Below, one piece after another: positions 24,181-32,135 of a DNA stretch of 34,386 nt. Each line of letters starts with the position of its first letter. Position 1 is the first letter of the stretch. The notes under the pieces are model-generated. The model saw only the letters and a list, made by a program, of their open reading frames with translations. It searched no databases and was not told the DNA's origin. A program made the translations under genes and the position numbers. Where the stretch lies: positions 1 through 34,386 of the forward strand of contig JASBUK010000071.1 in the NCBI GenBank assembly GCA_030147925.1, given 5' to 3'. This stretch comes from Trueperaceae bacterium. Its GTDB lineage: Bacteria; Deinococcota; Deinococci; Deinococcales; Trueperaceae.

Positions 24181-25100
24181 AACACGCCATCCTTATGCAG
24201 TTTCAAGGCGGCATAGATAAAATCGTTTACTGGAGTAGCCACGCCCAAATCTTTGCCCAATTTGCTGGCGTAGCCGTTCAGGGCGTCAAGTTCTAGGGCT
24301 TTGCCCTTGGCTAAATCCTGCTGCAAGGACGACTTCATCTGTGGGTCGAGTTTGCTGCGGCTGAATTCAAGCCGCTCTGATACGATATCAGCGGGCAGTT
24401 TCACTCCTTTGGCTGTGGCCAATGCCGCGATTTCCTCCATGCAGCGCCGGTAAAGTGCAATAGTGTCAGGATCGGCCAGGATGGGCCCGATAGCCTTGCG
24501 GGTTAGCGCGGTAATGCCGCTAAAAGCGCAGATAAACAGCCATTTGGTCCAGATGACGGCCATAATATCGTCGCTTAGCGCCGCGTCGATGCCGGCACGC
24601 TGACATTTTTCTAACAGCACCCGGCCCCGCTCGCTGTACCTACCGTCAAGTTCGCCAAAGACAATGCGGGCAAAGGGGCTCTTGTGGGTGATCACGCCTG
24701 GTTCGCTAATGGTAGCTTCGATATAAGCCACGCCCCCCATAATGTGTTCCCTGCCCAAGACACGCGCCAAAACATCTTCATTGTCCACACCGTTTTGCAG
24801 GCTGATAACCTCGGTATCATTCTTGATTAGGGGCTTAATCTGCCGAGCAGCACTTGCTGTGTCCTGCGACTTGACCGTAAAAAGAATTACATCTACCGGG
24901 CCGATTGTTTCAGGCTTATCGGTAACGGCAACGTCTTTAAGCTGAAAGTCGCCAAAGCTGCTCTTAACCCTTAAGCCCCGGTCACGAATCGCCTGAAGAT
25001 GCTGCCCTCTGGCAATAAAATGCACCTCTTCGCCGGCTCGAGCCAAACGCCCACCAAAATAAGCACCAACACCACCTGCTCCCATCACAGCAATTTTCAT
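24177..25100 (-). CDS. panE: 2-dehydropantoate 2-reductase (PanE/ApbA family)
   Basis: A 307-residue NADPH-dependent ketopantoate reductase homologue for pantothenate (CoA) synthesis. It has the N-terminal GAGGVGAYFGGRLARAG dinucleotide loop, SLQNGVDN (the conserved asparagine near residue 98) and a WTKWLFICAFSGITALT helix carrying the probable catalytic lysine. Sequences of this family also include related 2-keto acid reductases, so the pantothenate role is likely but not proven. It is the first gene of the unit with tagI. Upstream, GATAAT lies three bases before the ATG and there is no strong ribosome site. Confidence 0.85.
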   Translation of the reverse strand: MKIAVMGAGGVGAYFGGRLARAGEEVHFIARGQHLQAIRDRGLRVKSSFGDFQLKDVAVTDKPETIGPVDVILFTVKSQDTASAARQIKPLIKNDTEVISLQNGVDNEDVLARVLGREHIMGGVAYIEATISEPGVITHKSPFARIVFGELDGRYSERGRVLLEKCQRAGIDAALSDDIMAVIWTKWLFICAFSGITALTRKAIGPILADPDTIALYRRCMEEIAALATAKGVKLPADIVSERLEFSRSKLDPQMKSSLQQDLAKGKALELDALNGYASKLGKDLGVATPVNDFIYAALKLHKDGVL

Positions 25101-25429
25101 AAAATTATCTTTCTAAAAATCAGATCTCCAACCCAGCGGCTTCACTTAAGTCAATTAGGACATTCTTTAATCGCAAATCGGGAATTACTGAAACACTTTC
25201 TGTAACTTTAAACTATCGACAATATTTTTAAAGTCACTCGGATTGGGCACTATTCAATTGTTTCTCAGCTACCTCAGTACAACAATATAACTCAATTGAT
25301 ACCTAAGTGCCTGGCAAGCTTGTGTACAGGCTGAGTTGCAAAACCCCGTTCAATTCCTCAAACTCTGCCCCAATCTTTTCAGGAGAAATACTTTGAGGGT
25401 GTGTTAAAGCTAACTACCAAAGATAAGGT
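25101..25429. other. AT-rich divergent intergenic region
   Basis: This 329-base gap between panE (minus) and an MFS gene (plus) must carry both promoters. It is clearly AT-richer than its surroundings and contains no GCTCGAGC octamer. I see no RNA gene, clear hairpin or coding frame. AATATAACT near 25285 could be a -10 for the MFS gene, without a good -35. Confidence 0.35.
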
Positions 25430-26836
25430 ATGCCAGCTATTTCACACACCACCCTGTCAGAGTTAAACTACAACGCATTTATGGAAGTTTATGACGTCTC
25501 TAATAAATCCCAAATTGATAATAAGCTTGCTAGCAATATTAAGCGCACCCTGAGAATTTCTATTTTTGAAGGAAGCTTTACACAGGTCTTTTTGAATTGG
25601 ACCTCGGGGAGCGTCCTGATTGGCTACATGCTTTATCTGGATGCCTCAACCACGGAGATTGGCTTAGTTGCCAGTGTGCCACTCTTGGCACAAATGATTA
25701 GTCCGCTTGCCGCTTGGCTGGCTGGAATTTTCGGTAATCGCAAGTATCTAACCATCCTGACAGCAACAATGGGCAGGGGACTTTGGCTACTCGCTGCAGT
25801 TTTACCTCAACTTGCGATTCCTGACTCGACCCGCTCTTCAGTGCTGGTAGCTCTAGTGCTTCTCTCGAGTATTTTTCAATCAGGTACAGGTACTTTGTGG
25901 GCGGATTGGATGGGAGAAGTTGTACCTGAGAGACAACGTGGACGTTACTTTGGCTTTAGGTCAGGTGTAGTCGGCGTAGTGGGTATGATTGCTAATTTGG
26001 TAGCAGGCTGGTTTCTTGACCAAGTGGCTCCCCCTATCAGCTTTCAGACAGTTCTGATAGTCTCGATTTTTAGCGCTGCAATAGGGATTTTTCTTTACAC
26101 TCTCCACTATGAACCAGCTACCTCAGGTTCACCGTTAAGCATCCGCGAGACCTTTAACCTTCCTTTACGCGAACCAAACTTCCGCCGTTTTCTTAGTTTT
26201 GCCGTTTACTGGCAATTCTCAGTGCTGCTAGCAGCACCCTTTGTCTTCCTTTACTTCATTGATCAGCTTAAGATGAGCTTCTCACAAATCGCTCTTTGGA
26301 GTGTTATTGCCTCAAGCACCTCACTGATCACAACTACGCAGTGGGGCCGCGTTGCTGATCGCTTTGGCAACAAAGTTGTTTTAGCAATAGGCACTTTTTT
26401 GGCGGGAATAGCTTTACCCCTAAACTGGATTCTTGCTGGCTTGACCGGTGAGTTATTTTTCATTTGGCTAAGCGCCATTTTCGATGCGCTTGCTTGGGGG
26501 GCAATAGGACCAGCCATTTTTAATTTAGCTTTAGTGAGTGCCCCTAAAACCAATCGGGTGGCTTTTATTGCTATGTATAGTCTGGTAACAGGAATGGCGG
26601 GCTTCATTGGCGGTCTTTTGTCAGGTCCACTTCTTACACTTCTTACGCCGCTTGAATTCAGCCTTGGTAGCATGCGTTGGACAGGATATCACTGGCTATT
26701 TCTCATCTCAGGTTTGGCACGTTCGCAAGCTTGGCGTTTGGTGCGTCTTGTAAAAGAAACAAGTGCCTGGCGCACTCGTGATGTCCTTAAAGAAATTCGC
26801 TTTGCCTGGCGTGGTATTGGCTTTCCCTGGCGTTAG
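25430..26836 (+). CDS. major facilitator superfamily transporter
   Basis: A 468-residue polytopic protein with about 12 hydrophobic spans and MFS features: a first-half loop LAGIFGNRKYLTI corresponding to motif A, and its second-half repeat WGRVADRFGNKVVL. The N-terminus before the first span is long (about 45 residues). The start is uncertain: ATG 25430 has only AAGG close by, and ATG 25478 is an alternative. Base composition looks lower in GC than neighbouring genes, and no GCTCGAGC occurs from panE to the next gene, so horizontal acquisition is possible. The substrate is unknown. Confidence 0.8.
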   Translation: MPAISHTTLSELNYNAFMEVYDVSNKSQIDNKLASNIKRTLRISIFEGSFTQVFLNWTSGSVLIGYMLYLDASTTEIGLVASVPLLAQMISPLAAWLAGIFGNRKYLTILTATMGRGLWLLAAVLPQLAIPDSTRSSVLVALVLLSSIFQSGTGTLWADWMGEVVPERQRGRYFGFRSGVVGVVGMIANLVAGWFLDQVAPPISFQTVLIVSIFSAAIGIFLYTLHYEPATSGSPLSIRETFNLPLREPNFRRFLSFAVYWQFSVLLAAPFVFLYFIDQLKMSFSQIALWSVIASSTSLITTTQWGRVADRFGNKVVLAIGTFLAGIALPLNWILAGLTGELFFIWLSAIFDALAWGAIGPAIFNLALVSAPKTNRVAFIAMYSLVTGMAGFIGGLLSGPLLTLLTPLEFSLGSMRWTGYHWLFLISGLARSQAWRLVRLVKETSAWRTRDVLKEIRFAWRGIGFPWR

Positions 26837-26935
26837 TACAAAGTACGCATCTGCACAGCAATTTGGACCCAGCTATCATATGATTGACTTAGTTCAGGTT
26901 GTTGAATAGTCAGTAAACCTTACCAAACTAAAAAC

Positions 26936-26964
26936 GCCCCGACAATTGTCGGGGCATAGTTTTT
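26936..26964. terminator. bidirectional Rho-independent terminator
   Basis: The perfect 20-bp palindrome GCCCCGACAATTGTCGGGGC (26936-26955) is flanked by an A-rich run on the left and ATAGTTTTT on the right. It sits between the convergent MFS and secreted-protein genes and would end transcripts from both sides. Confidence 0.85.
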
Positions 26965-26997
26965 GAACTTGGGTAGTAACTGCTCTAAGTTGCTTAA

Positions 26998-27741
26998 TTA
27001 GCGGCGTCCACCAAAAAACGGATGACCGCCAAAGGCGTTTAGGTCGATGCTGCGGCTTTGTTCGCCGATATTGACAACGACATAAGCAGCCTCCTGGGTG
27101 GCATTACGCAACTGAGTCTGCAACTCTGTGTCATCTGTCTCGCCAACTACAAAGTTAATAGTTTCTAACAGTTCGCCACCTTCGTCAGGATTGGCGCTAT
27201 AGAAATTGGCTTCGACGCTGGTTCCCTCGGCCAAACCACGGCCAAACATTGCTAACGGCGCATCCATATCGGCCCGAAAACCCTGCCTGGGGCCGAAGTT
27301 ACCGCCCGGGAAACCACGACCAGGCGCCACGCGACCCCGATCCTGATGTGGCTCAAACTGCCGACCAAAAGACCTACCGTCCATCATGCCCAGACCGGCT
27401 CGAGCCAAACCCAGATTGCTAATATCCTCTACTGCTAAGTCAACCGTGCGGCTCCAGTCACCAATTTCCAGCACTGCAAAACCAGCCTCTGGCGTAGTGT
27501 CCACCAGAGCCTGGAGTGCTCCCGGTAACAGCCCGGCGCGATCCAAGTCAACAGTTTTTAGCGCTTCGGCCCCATCAGCCGGGTCGGTGGCATAAAGGCT
27601 GATAGTAGCACTAAGCGTCTGCCGGGTCACGGGGGTCGTAGGTGTATTTGTGCTCTGTGCACTCACCAAGCCCACACCACCTAACAGAGTTCCAGTAATT
27701 GCCGCGGCCAGCAAAGCTTTTTTCACAAAACCATTTTTCAT
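26998..27741 (-). CDS. secreted protein of unknown function with internal duplication
   Basis: A 247-residue exported protein. A signal peptide ends near residue 28 (GLVSA before QST). Residues 45-104 and 175-236 are two copies of one domain: each has a Y-x-x-(D/N)P-(x)2-G-x-E-x-L-(K/E)T start and ends in V-x-IG-x-x-SR-x-(V/I)DL. The linker between them is rich in Gly, Arg and Phe (RGRVAPGRGFPGGNFGPRQG). I know no family for it. The start at 27741 has AAGGA upstream; an in-frame ATG at 27771 is less likely. CTACA repeats upstream link it to the two-component system nearby, suggesting an envelope stress or metal-related role, which is inference. Confidence 0.75.
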   Translation of the reverse strand: MKNGFVKKALLAAAITGTLLGGVGLVSAQSTNTPTTPVTRQTLSATISLYATDPADGAEALKTVDLDRAGLLPGALQALVDTTPEAGFAVLEIGDWSRTVDLAVEDISNLGLARAGLGMMDGRSFGRQFEPHQDRGRVAPGRGFPGGNFGPRQGFRADMDAPLAMFGRGLAEGTSVEANFYSANPDEGGELLETINFVVGETDDTELQTQLRNATQEAAYVVVNIGEQSRSIDLNAFGGHPFFGGRR

Positions 27742-27801
27742 CTTTTCATCCTTTCTCGATGGTTTTTCCATCTGGCTATAGTTTGTCCAAAGGATGTAAA
27801 A

Positions 27802-27834
27802 GCCTTAGGTGGAAATGATGTAGGTTTTGTGTAG
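27802..27834 (-). promoter_or_regulatory. 11-bp direct repeats upstream of the secreted-protein gene
   Basis: On the minus strand CTACACAAAAC (27834-27824) is followed immediately by CTACATCATTT (27823-27813) and a weak third unit. Adjacent CTACA half-sites at an 11-bp period are typical of OmpR-family regulator sites. The same arrangement precedes the response regulator gene at 30.5 kb. Confidence 0.55.
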
Positions 27835-27845
27835 TTTGATTCGTA

Positions 27846-28232
27846 TTACCAAAGAGTTGCCACCCGATAAGAAGCAATTTTTTCATCGTTTGTCACGAGT
27901 ACTAACTCTTCGGTGACAGCCTGCGCCACGAGCAGTCTGTCAAAAGGATCGCTATGGTGATTTGGCAAAGTGAAGTCGTAAACTGCGTGGCGCATCGAAA
28001 TCGGCAGCACCGTAAGGGCGTGATGCGCCACCATGCGTGCTACAAAGGTATCAGGTGCTTCAGGCAATGGTAATTTGCCAAGTCGCGCCTTGATGGCTAT
28101 TTCCCAACCACTCGCGGCACTTAGATAGACGGTATTCAACTCGCTGCCGACTTCACGAATAACGTTGCCTGACAGGCGTCGGTCATTTGCAACCCACCAG
28201 AGGAAACTATGGGTGTCGAGAAGCAGGTTCAA
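27846..28232 (-). CDS. PIN-domain toxin (VapC-type)
   Basis: A 128-residue PIN-domain RNase toxin. The acidic active-site residues are visible: Asp6 (LLLDTHSFLWW), Glu44 (SGWEIAIK), Asp95 and Asp98 (HSDPFDRLL) and Asp116 (TNDEKI). It overlaps the antitoxin gene by four bases (ATGA). The HSDPFDRLLVAQA block places it in the branch usually paired with Phd-type antitoxins. Confidence 0.93.
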   Translation of the reverse strand: MNLLLDTHSFLWWVANDRRLSGNVIREVGSELNTVYLSAASGWEIAIKARLGKLPLPEAPDTFVARMVAHHALTVLPISMRHAVYDFTLPNHHSDPFDRLLVAQAVTEELVLVTNDEKIASYRVATLW

Positions 28233-28459
28233 GATTTGAAGGCCTTTAAGATATTGTCGGGCAAGGGCTCGAAGAAGCTATCGGGAACTTCAAAACCTTC
28301 GGCACCGCCCGGTATCCGTGCCCGGCGGGGGCTAAGGGGGGAAAGGCGGGCTATCGGCTCTCCGGCACGCGCAATGATAATCTCTTCACCCAAAGCCACA
28401 CGTTCTAAGAGTTTAGAGAAATGCGTTTTTGCTTCGTGGATGTTAACGGCTTTGCTCAT
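28229..28459 (-). CDS. Phd/YefM-family antitoxin
   Basis: A 76-residue antitoxin. The N-terminal DNA-binding part has the family pattern (VNIHEAKTHFSKLLERVALGEEIIIARAG, quoted in part), and the C-terminal tail (EGFEVPDSFFEPLPDNILKAF) would bind and block the PIN toxin. It lacks a Shine-Dalgarno sequence; a -10 box lies seven bases before its ATG, so it is probably translated from a leaderless transcript. Confidence 0.93.
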   Translation of the reverse strand: MSKAVNIHEAKTHFSKLLERVALGEEIIIARAGEPIARLSPLSPRRARIPGGAEGFEVPDSFFEPLPDNILKAFKS

Positions 28460-28461
28460 TG

Positions 28462-28476
28462 AGTCTATTATAGACT
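28462..28476 (-). promoter_or_regulatory. leaderless promoter with operator for the PIN toxin-antitoxin pair
   Basis: AGTCTAT-T-ATAGACT is a perfect 15-base inverted repeat. On the minus strand it contains TATAAT (28472-28467), which ends seven bases before the antitoxin ATG at 28459. Antitoxin binding would cover the -10 box directly. Confidence 0.65.
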
Positions 28477-28511
28477 AAGGGGTGGACTAAGTAAAATCTC
28501 AAGATAAATAT

Positions 28512-29654
28512 TTAACCGAGCGGCAGGCTTATCTCAAATTGAGCGCCGCCCTGAGCATGATTTTCAGCACTTACGCTGCCGCCGTGCAATTCGACCAGCA
28601 TTTTCACGATAGCAAGTCCCAAACCGCTGCCGCCCTTGCTGTCGCGTTCCTGGTAAAACCTGTCAAAGGCGTGTTGTTTTGCTTCTGCAGATAAGCCCGG
28701 CCCGGTATCGGCAACACTGAGCCTAAGCTCATCAGCCTCACGACTTAAACCAACTCTGATCCAGCCATTACTAGGTGTCACCCGCAAAGCATTATCCAAA
28801 AGATTGCCCAGCACCTGCGCCATGCGGTCGGGGTCTATGCTGGCACTTAGGCTTGCCGCCTCAGGCAAATCAAGTTCCAGCTTTACACCCTTGTTTGTCG
28901 CCCTGTCGGCGTACTCTGCCACTGACTCTCTTAACAAGGTTTTTAAGTCAACATCTTGTTTGCGCAGTGACAACTTACCGGCATCGGCCAGCGACAATAT
29001 CCTGAGGTCGTTAACGAGTCGAGAAAGCAATTCGGTCTGCCGGTGCAAACGCTCGGCTTCACCAGCTTCAAAGGGCAATAAGCCGTCAATTATAGCTTCG
29101 AGCCGCCCCTGCATGGCGGTAAGCGGGGTGCGCAGTTCATGGGCGATATCGGCAATCATGGCCTTGCGCTCGAGCTCGTAGTTTTCCAGTGAAACCGCCA
29201 TTTGATTAAAGTTACGGGCCAGTTCTGCAGTCTCACTGTTACCTTTGGTATTAACGCGCACATCCAAATCCCCCTGGGCAACCCGCGCTGCTGCTGCCGA
29301 TACTTCTTCAATGGGTTTAGCAATAGTGCGCGAAAGCCACCAGGCCAGCAGCACTCCTAGTACCGTAGCTATGGCAATACTCAGCAGGGTTGCATCACGC
29401 TGTACGGTTCTAAAGCGTTCAAAAAGTGCTAGAAAACGCCTTTGCTCGAGCGTCTCCTCCATCATTCCCGCTGGCCGCTCCAATCTGGGCGGAGGAGCTA
29501 AAAAGGGACGCCGCTGCACTCTTTCACGCACATCCTGGGGCAGGGCATGAAAAACGCGCACTGCGGTCACCACCTGAAAAACGGTAAAGGTCGTGAGCGC
29601 TACCACCACCACCGCCATCATCGCCAGCACCAAACGCGTACCCAGACGATTCAA
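28512..29654 (-). CDS. sensor histidine kinase (HAMP, HisKA, HATPase)
   Basis: A 380-residue inner-membrane kinase. The two spans (about residues 7-32 and 90-108) enclose a short extracytoplasmic domain of roughly 55 residues rich in Arg, Pro and Glu. A HAMP segment follows (110-165), then the phosphoacceptor His172 in DIAHELRTPL, the N box around 284-288, DTGPG (316-320) and GGSGLGLAIV (341-350). The TTG start at 29654 lies three bases after the regulator's stop, with GGAGG inside the regulator gene end. It phosphorylates the upstream OmpR-type regulator. The signal is unknown; the small sensor domain suggests an envelope cue. Confidence 0.92.
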   Translation of the reverse strand: MNRLGTRLVLAMMAVVVVALTTFTVFQVVTAVRVFHALPQDVRERVQRRPFLAPPPRLERPAGMMEETLEQRRFLALFERFRTVQRDATLLSIAIATVLGVLLAWWLSRTIAKPIEEVSAAAARVAQGDLDVRVNTKGNSETAELARNFNQMAVSLENYELERKAMIADIAHELRTPLTAMQGRLEAIIDGLLPFEAGEAERLHRQTELLSRLVNDLRILSLADAGKLSLRKQDVDLKTLLRESVAEYADRATNKGVKLELDLPEAASLSASIDPDRMAQVLGNLLDNALRVTPSNGWIRVGLSREADELRLSVADTGPGLSAEAKQHAFDRFYQERDSKGGSGLGLAIVKMLVELHGGSVSAENHAQGGAQFEISLPLG

Positions 29655-29657
29655 AGC

Positions 29658-30335
29658 TCAAACCTCCACAAGGCGATAACCTACCCCCCGCACGGTCTCA
29701 ATCATTGCGGCAGCATTCAACTTAGCCATTTTTCGCCGCAGATTTTTAAGGTGAACGTCCACCGCCCGCTCGAGCGCGTCGCTCTCGGGCATGGCGGCTT
29801 CAAAAAGCTCACTGCGACTCATGGCTTTGCCGGGAGCAGCGGCTAGATGAGCCAGCAATTTAAATTCCGTGGGGGTTAACTGCAAGTCTTGACCATCTAT
29901 GCAGGCACGCACGCTGTAGATATCTACCTCAAGGCGTCCTACCCGCAGCAGTTTGTTTTCATGTTCAGTTTCTTCCTGGCTGCGACGCAATACCGCCCCG
30001 ACACGAGCCATGAGCTTACGTGGGCTGTAGGGTTTGGTGATGTAATCGTCTGCCCCCAGACCCAGGCCAATGAGTTCATCCACTTCTTCAGCTCGAGCCG
30101 TAAGCATAATCACCGGCACGCCAGACTCGGCGCGGATGGCCTTTAAGACCTCCAGGCCGTCTAACTCCGGCAACCCGATATCCAAAAGCACCAGATCAGG
30201 TTGCGCGGCACGAAAGAGCGTTAGCGCCTTTTTGCCGTCAGCGGCCCTTTCGGTTTTGAACTGCTCGTTTCGCAAATAGAGCTCGAGCGTTTCGGCAATA
30301 TCCAGATCATCCTCGACTACAAGGACCAGTGCCAT
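29658..30335 (-). CDS. OmpR/PhoB-family response regulator
   Basis: A 225-residue regulator. The receiver domain starts MALVLVVEDD with phospho-acceptor Asp52 (LVLLDIGLPELDG), a TAR switch (MLTARAEEVD) and the conserved lysine in YITKPYSPRKL. The C-terminal winged helix (residues 125-225) includes LQLTPTEFKLLAHLA and ERAVDVHLKNLRRK. The start at 30335 is chosen because the receiver domain begins right there; upstream in-frame starts to 30371 would add a non-homologous tail. It is co-transcribed with the kinase and likely autoregulated through the CTACA repeats at 30.5 kb. Confidence 0.93.
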   Translation of the reverse strand: MALVLVVEDDLDIAETLELYLRNEQFKTERAADGKKALTLFRAAQPDLVLLDIGLPELDGLEVLKAIRAESGVPVIMLTARAEEVDELIGLGLGADDYITKPYSPRKLMARVGAVLRRSQEETEHENKLLRVGRLEVDIYSVRACIDGQDLQLTPTEFKLLAHLAAAPGKAMSRSELFEAAMPESDALERAVDVHLKNLRRKMAKLNAAAMIETVRGVGYRLVEV

Positions 30336-30506
30336 CGTAGCTATAAATCTACCACTAGCCGCCAAGCTCATGCTAACGCCCCAGTCTCATGCAGCCTAGT
30401 TGGCATAGCAAAAGACTTTAAGGTTTGGCGGCGCATAAGTCCTCTAAACTTGTCTGAGACCAAATATGAAACTGAGCGGTAGCACATGCTGCAATTTTGC
30501 CGAGCG

Positions 30507-30548
30507 ACTATAGGGATTTCATGCAGCTTTTGTGTAGGTATGATGTAG
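30507..30548 (-). promoter_or_regulatory. three 11-bp direct repeats and -10 box upstream of the two-component operon
   Basis: On the minus strand CTACATCATAC (30548-30538), CTACACAAAAG (30537-30527) and CTGCATGAAAT (30526-30516) follow each other without gaps. Three bases later comes TATAGT (30512-30507), a good -10. There is no -35, as expected if an OmpR-type activator bound to the repeats takes its place. The resulting leader before the regulator start would be about 165 bases. Confidence 0.6.
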
Positions 30549-30555
30549 GGCTCTT

Positions 30556-30867
30556 TTATTCATAGCGCAACGATTCCACCGGGTCGAGCTTTGCGGCGCG
30601 TTGCGCCGGGTAAAAGCCAAAGAATATGCCCACCGCCGCCGAGAAGGCAAAGGCTAAAACAATGCTGGTAACGGATAAATCAGGCGTGAGGTCAAAAAGC
30701 GGCACCGCGCCAAAGGCCAGAGCAAGACCAGCAGCTACGCCCAAAACCCCGCCACCAATGGATAACACGATTGCCTCGAGCAAAAACTGCATGAGGATGT
30801 CGCGGGGTTTAGCACCCAGAGCTTTGCGCACGCCAATCTCACGGGTGCGTTCGGTGACCGAAACCAG
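30556..30867 (-). pseudogene. C-terminal remnant of a MacB-like ABC transporter permease (FtsX domain)
   Basis: About 104 residues match the end of MacB-type permeases: LVSVTERTREIGVRKALGAK, a hydrophobic span, and the closing FYPAQRAAKLDPVESLRYE. The whole family member would be about 400 residues. The frame stays open to a TAA at 30940-30942, but the residues before LVSV (LARTKALGVYRPLLLGQR) no longer resemble the family, so homology breaks at about 30867. The next gene's stop lies 57 bases beyond. The front of macB and its usual ATPase gene are missing, so the remnant is probably not functional. Confidence 0.8.
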
Positions 30868-30923
30868 CCTTTGGCCTAACAGCAGTGGCCTGTAGACGCC
30901 TAGGGCTTTGGTTCTAGCGAGCT

Positions 30924-32123
30924 TTATAGTGTTGCTTGATTATGTGGCTCGAGCCTTATGATCCACCGGGCCCCCAACAAAAGCGCAGCCAAACTGATCA
31001 TCGCTCCTACGGGGAAAAGCAGCTTGACCTCGAAACGTTCCGCAAAGGTCCCAGCTAAAAATTGTGACAGCGGTGAGAGCCCAAAGGAACCGACCAAGAT
31101 TAAGCTCATAACGCGCCCCAATAGTGCTTTGGGTGTTCGTAATTGTAGAAGTGTAATAAGGAGGATATTCTGCATTCCCGATCCAATTCCGGCAACTATG
31201 AGAAGACCCAAACTAAGGGTGAAATTCGAAGCAAGAAACAGCAGTCCTATACCCAAATTTGTAATAACCATCGCGATTACGGCCAGCTTGCCCTTTATTT
31301 TTAGCTTACCTGTCAGCGCCGCTAGCGAGATTCCTCCAAGTGATCCCAGACTGAATGCAGCCGTGAGTGTGCCGAACGCTTCGGCACCGAGTCCGAACGT
31401 TTCCCTTACCAAGGTAGGTATGCCAACAAAAAAAGGACCCACAAATCCGAAGTTGCTAAAGGCGATAATAAGAATAAGCCATCTAAGAGCCGGGTCTTCC
31501 CATACGACACGAATGCCCTCAGTCAACTGACTAAAAAAGCTCGCTCGCTCGGCCACACTAGTTTTCTGAAGACGTAAAAACAGGAGCATAATTGCGGCCA
31601 GAGCATAAGACCCGGCAGCTACTAAGAGCGTGTCCTCTCCACCTAACAAACCTACCGCAACACCTCCCAAAGCCGGACCGAGAATACCGAGGAGTTGCGT
31701 GGTTCCTTGCACGAGACTGTTTGCCGAGGGAAGTTGCTCGGAGGTAACGATACGCGGAATGATTGACCCTTCCGCTGGATAGTAAAACGCTGATGCTGTT
31801 CCTAGCAAAAACGCTGCCGGGTATAGTGCCCAAACCTTATCTTGAGCGAGGAAAGCGGCCAATCCAAGGAGCACAAAGCCGCGAACAAGACTCGCTACGA
31901 ACATGATGCGGCGCTGACCGATACGGTCCGCCCAAACTCCGCCAAAGGGTAAAAGTAAAGCCCTTGGAAAGGCAGCTAAAGCAAAGACAGAGCCAAGCGC
32001 TAGAGTTGATCCTGTAGCTTTCAGCACCAACCAAGGTAGTGCAATAAGGTAGAAATTGTCTGCCAACAGGGAGAAGAGCTGCCCGGTGTAGACCAAAAGA
32101 AATTTCGAAGAGCGCAGTAGCAT
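30924..32123 (-). CDS. MFS exporter (MFS_3 / macrolide-efflux-like)
   Basis: A 399-residue, 12-span MFS protein. It begins SSKFLLVYTGQLFSLLADNFYLIALPWLVL, in the style of the MefA/enterobactin-exporter branch, with the motif-A loop GGVWADRIGQRRIM. The second half contains TGKLKIKGK at the equivalent loop. Homologues export antibiotics or siderophores, so drug or metabolite efflux is likely. A 33-base palindrome lies 16 bases before the start. No clear ribosome site is seen (GATAAC then TGTTACG before ATG). Confidence 0.85.
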   Translation of the reverse strand: MLLRSSKFLLVYTGQLFSLLADNFYLIALPWLVLKATGSTLALGSVFALAAFPRALLLPFGGVWADRIGQRRIMFVASLVRGFVLLGLAAFLAQDKVWALYPAAFLLGTASAFYYPAEGSIIPRIVTSEQLPSANSLVQGTTQLLGILGPALGGVAVGLLGGEDTLLVAAGSYALAAIMLLFLRLQKTSVAERASFFSQLTEGIRVVWEDPALRWLILIIAFSNFGFVGPFFVGIPTLVRETFGLGAEAFGTLTAAFSLGSLGGISLAALTGKLKIKGKLAVIAMVITNLGIGLLFLASNFTLSLGLLIVAGIGSGMQNILLITLLQLRTPKALLGRVMSLILVGSFGLSPLSQFLAGTFAERFEVKLLFPVGAMISLAALLLGARWIIRLEPHNQATL

Positions 32124-32135
32124 CGTAACAGTTAT

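Larger units (their letters stand above)
3573..30954. repeat. highly iterated palindrome GCTCGAGC (about 27 copies)
   Basis: By eye the octamer starts at 3573, 4062, 4389, 4444, 7470, 11742, 11960, 13389, 14310, 15306, 15962, 16502, 16697, 16854, 19734, 21539, 22871, 23311, 23879, 25036, 27398, 29168, 29444, 29768, 30091, 30281 and 30947. Under the base composition fewer than one is expected. All copies fall inside genes, mostly as Leu-Glu or Ala-Arg-Ala codons, on both strands. The pattern resembles cyanobacterial HIP1. Confidence 0.85.

Noticed and set aside
25178-25429. Small genes in the panE-MFS gap
   Set aside because: Open frames are short, lack ribosome sites and resemble nothing; the region is better explained as promoters.
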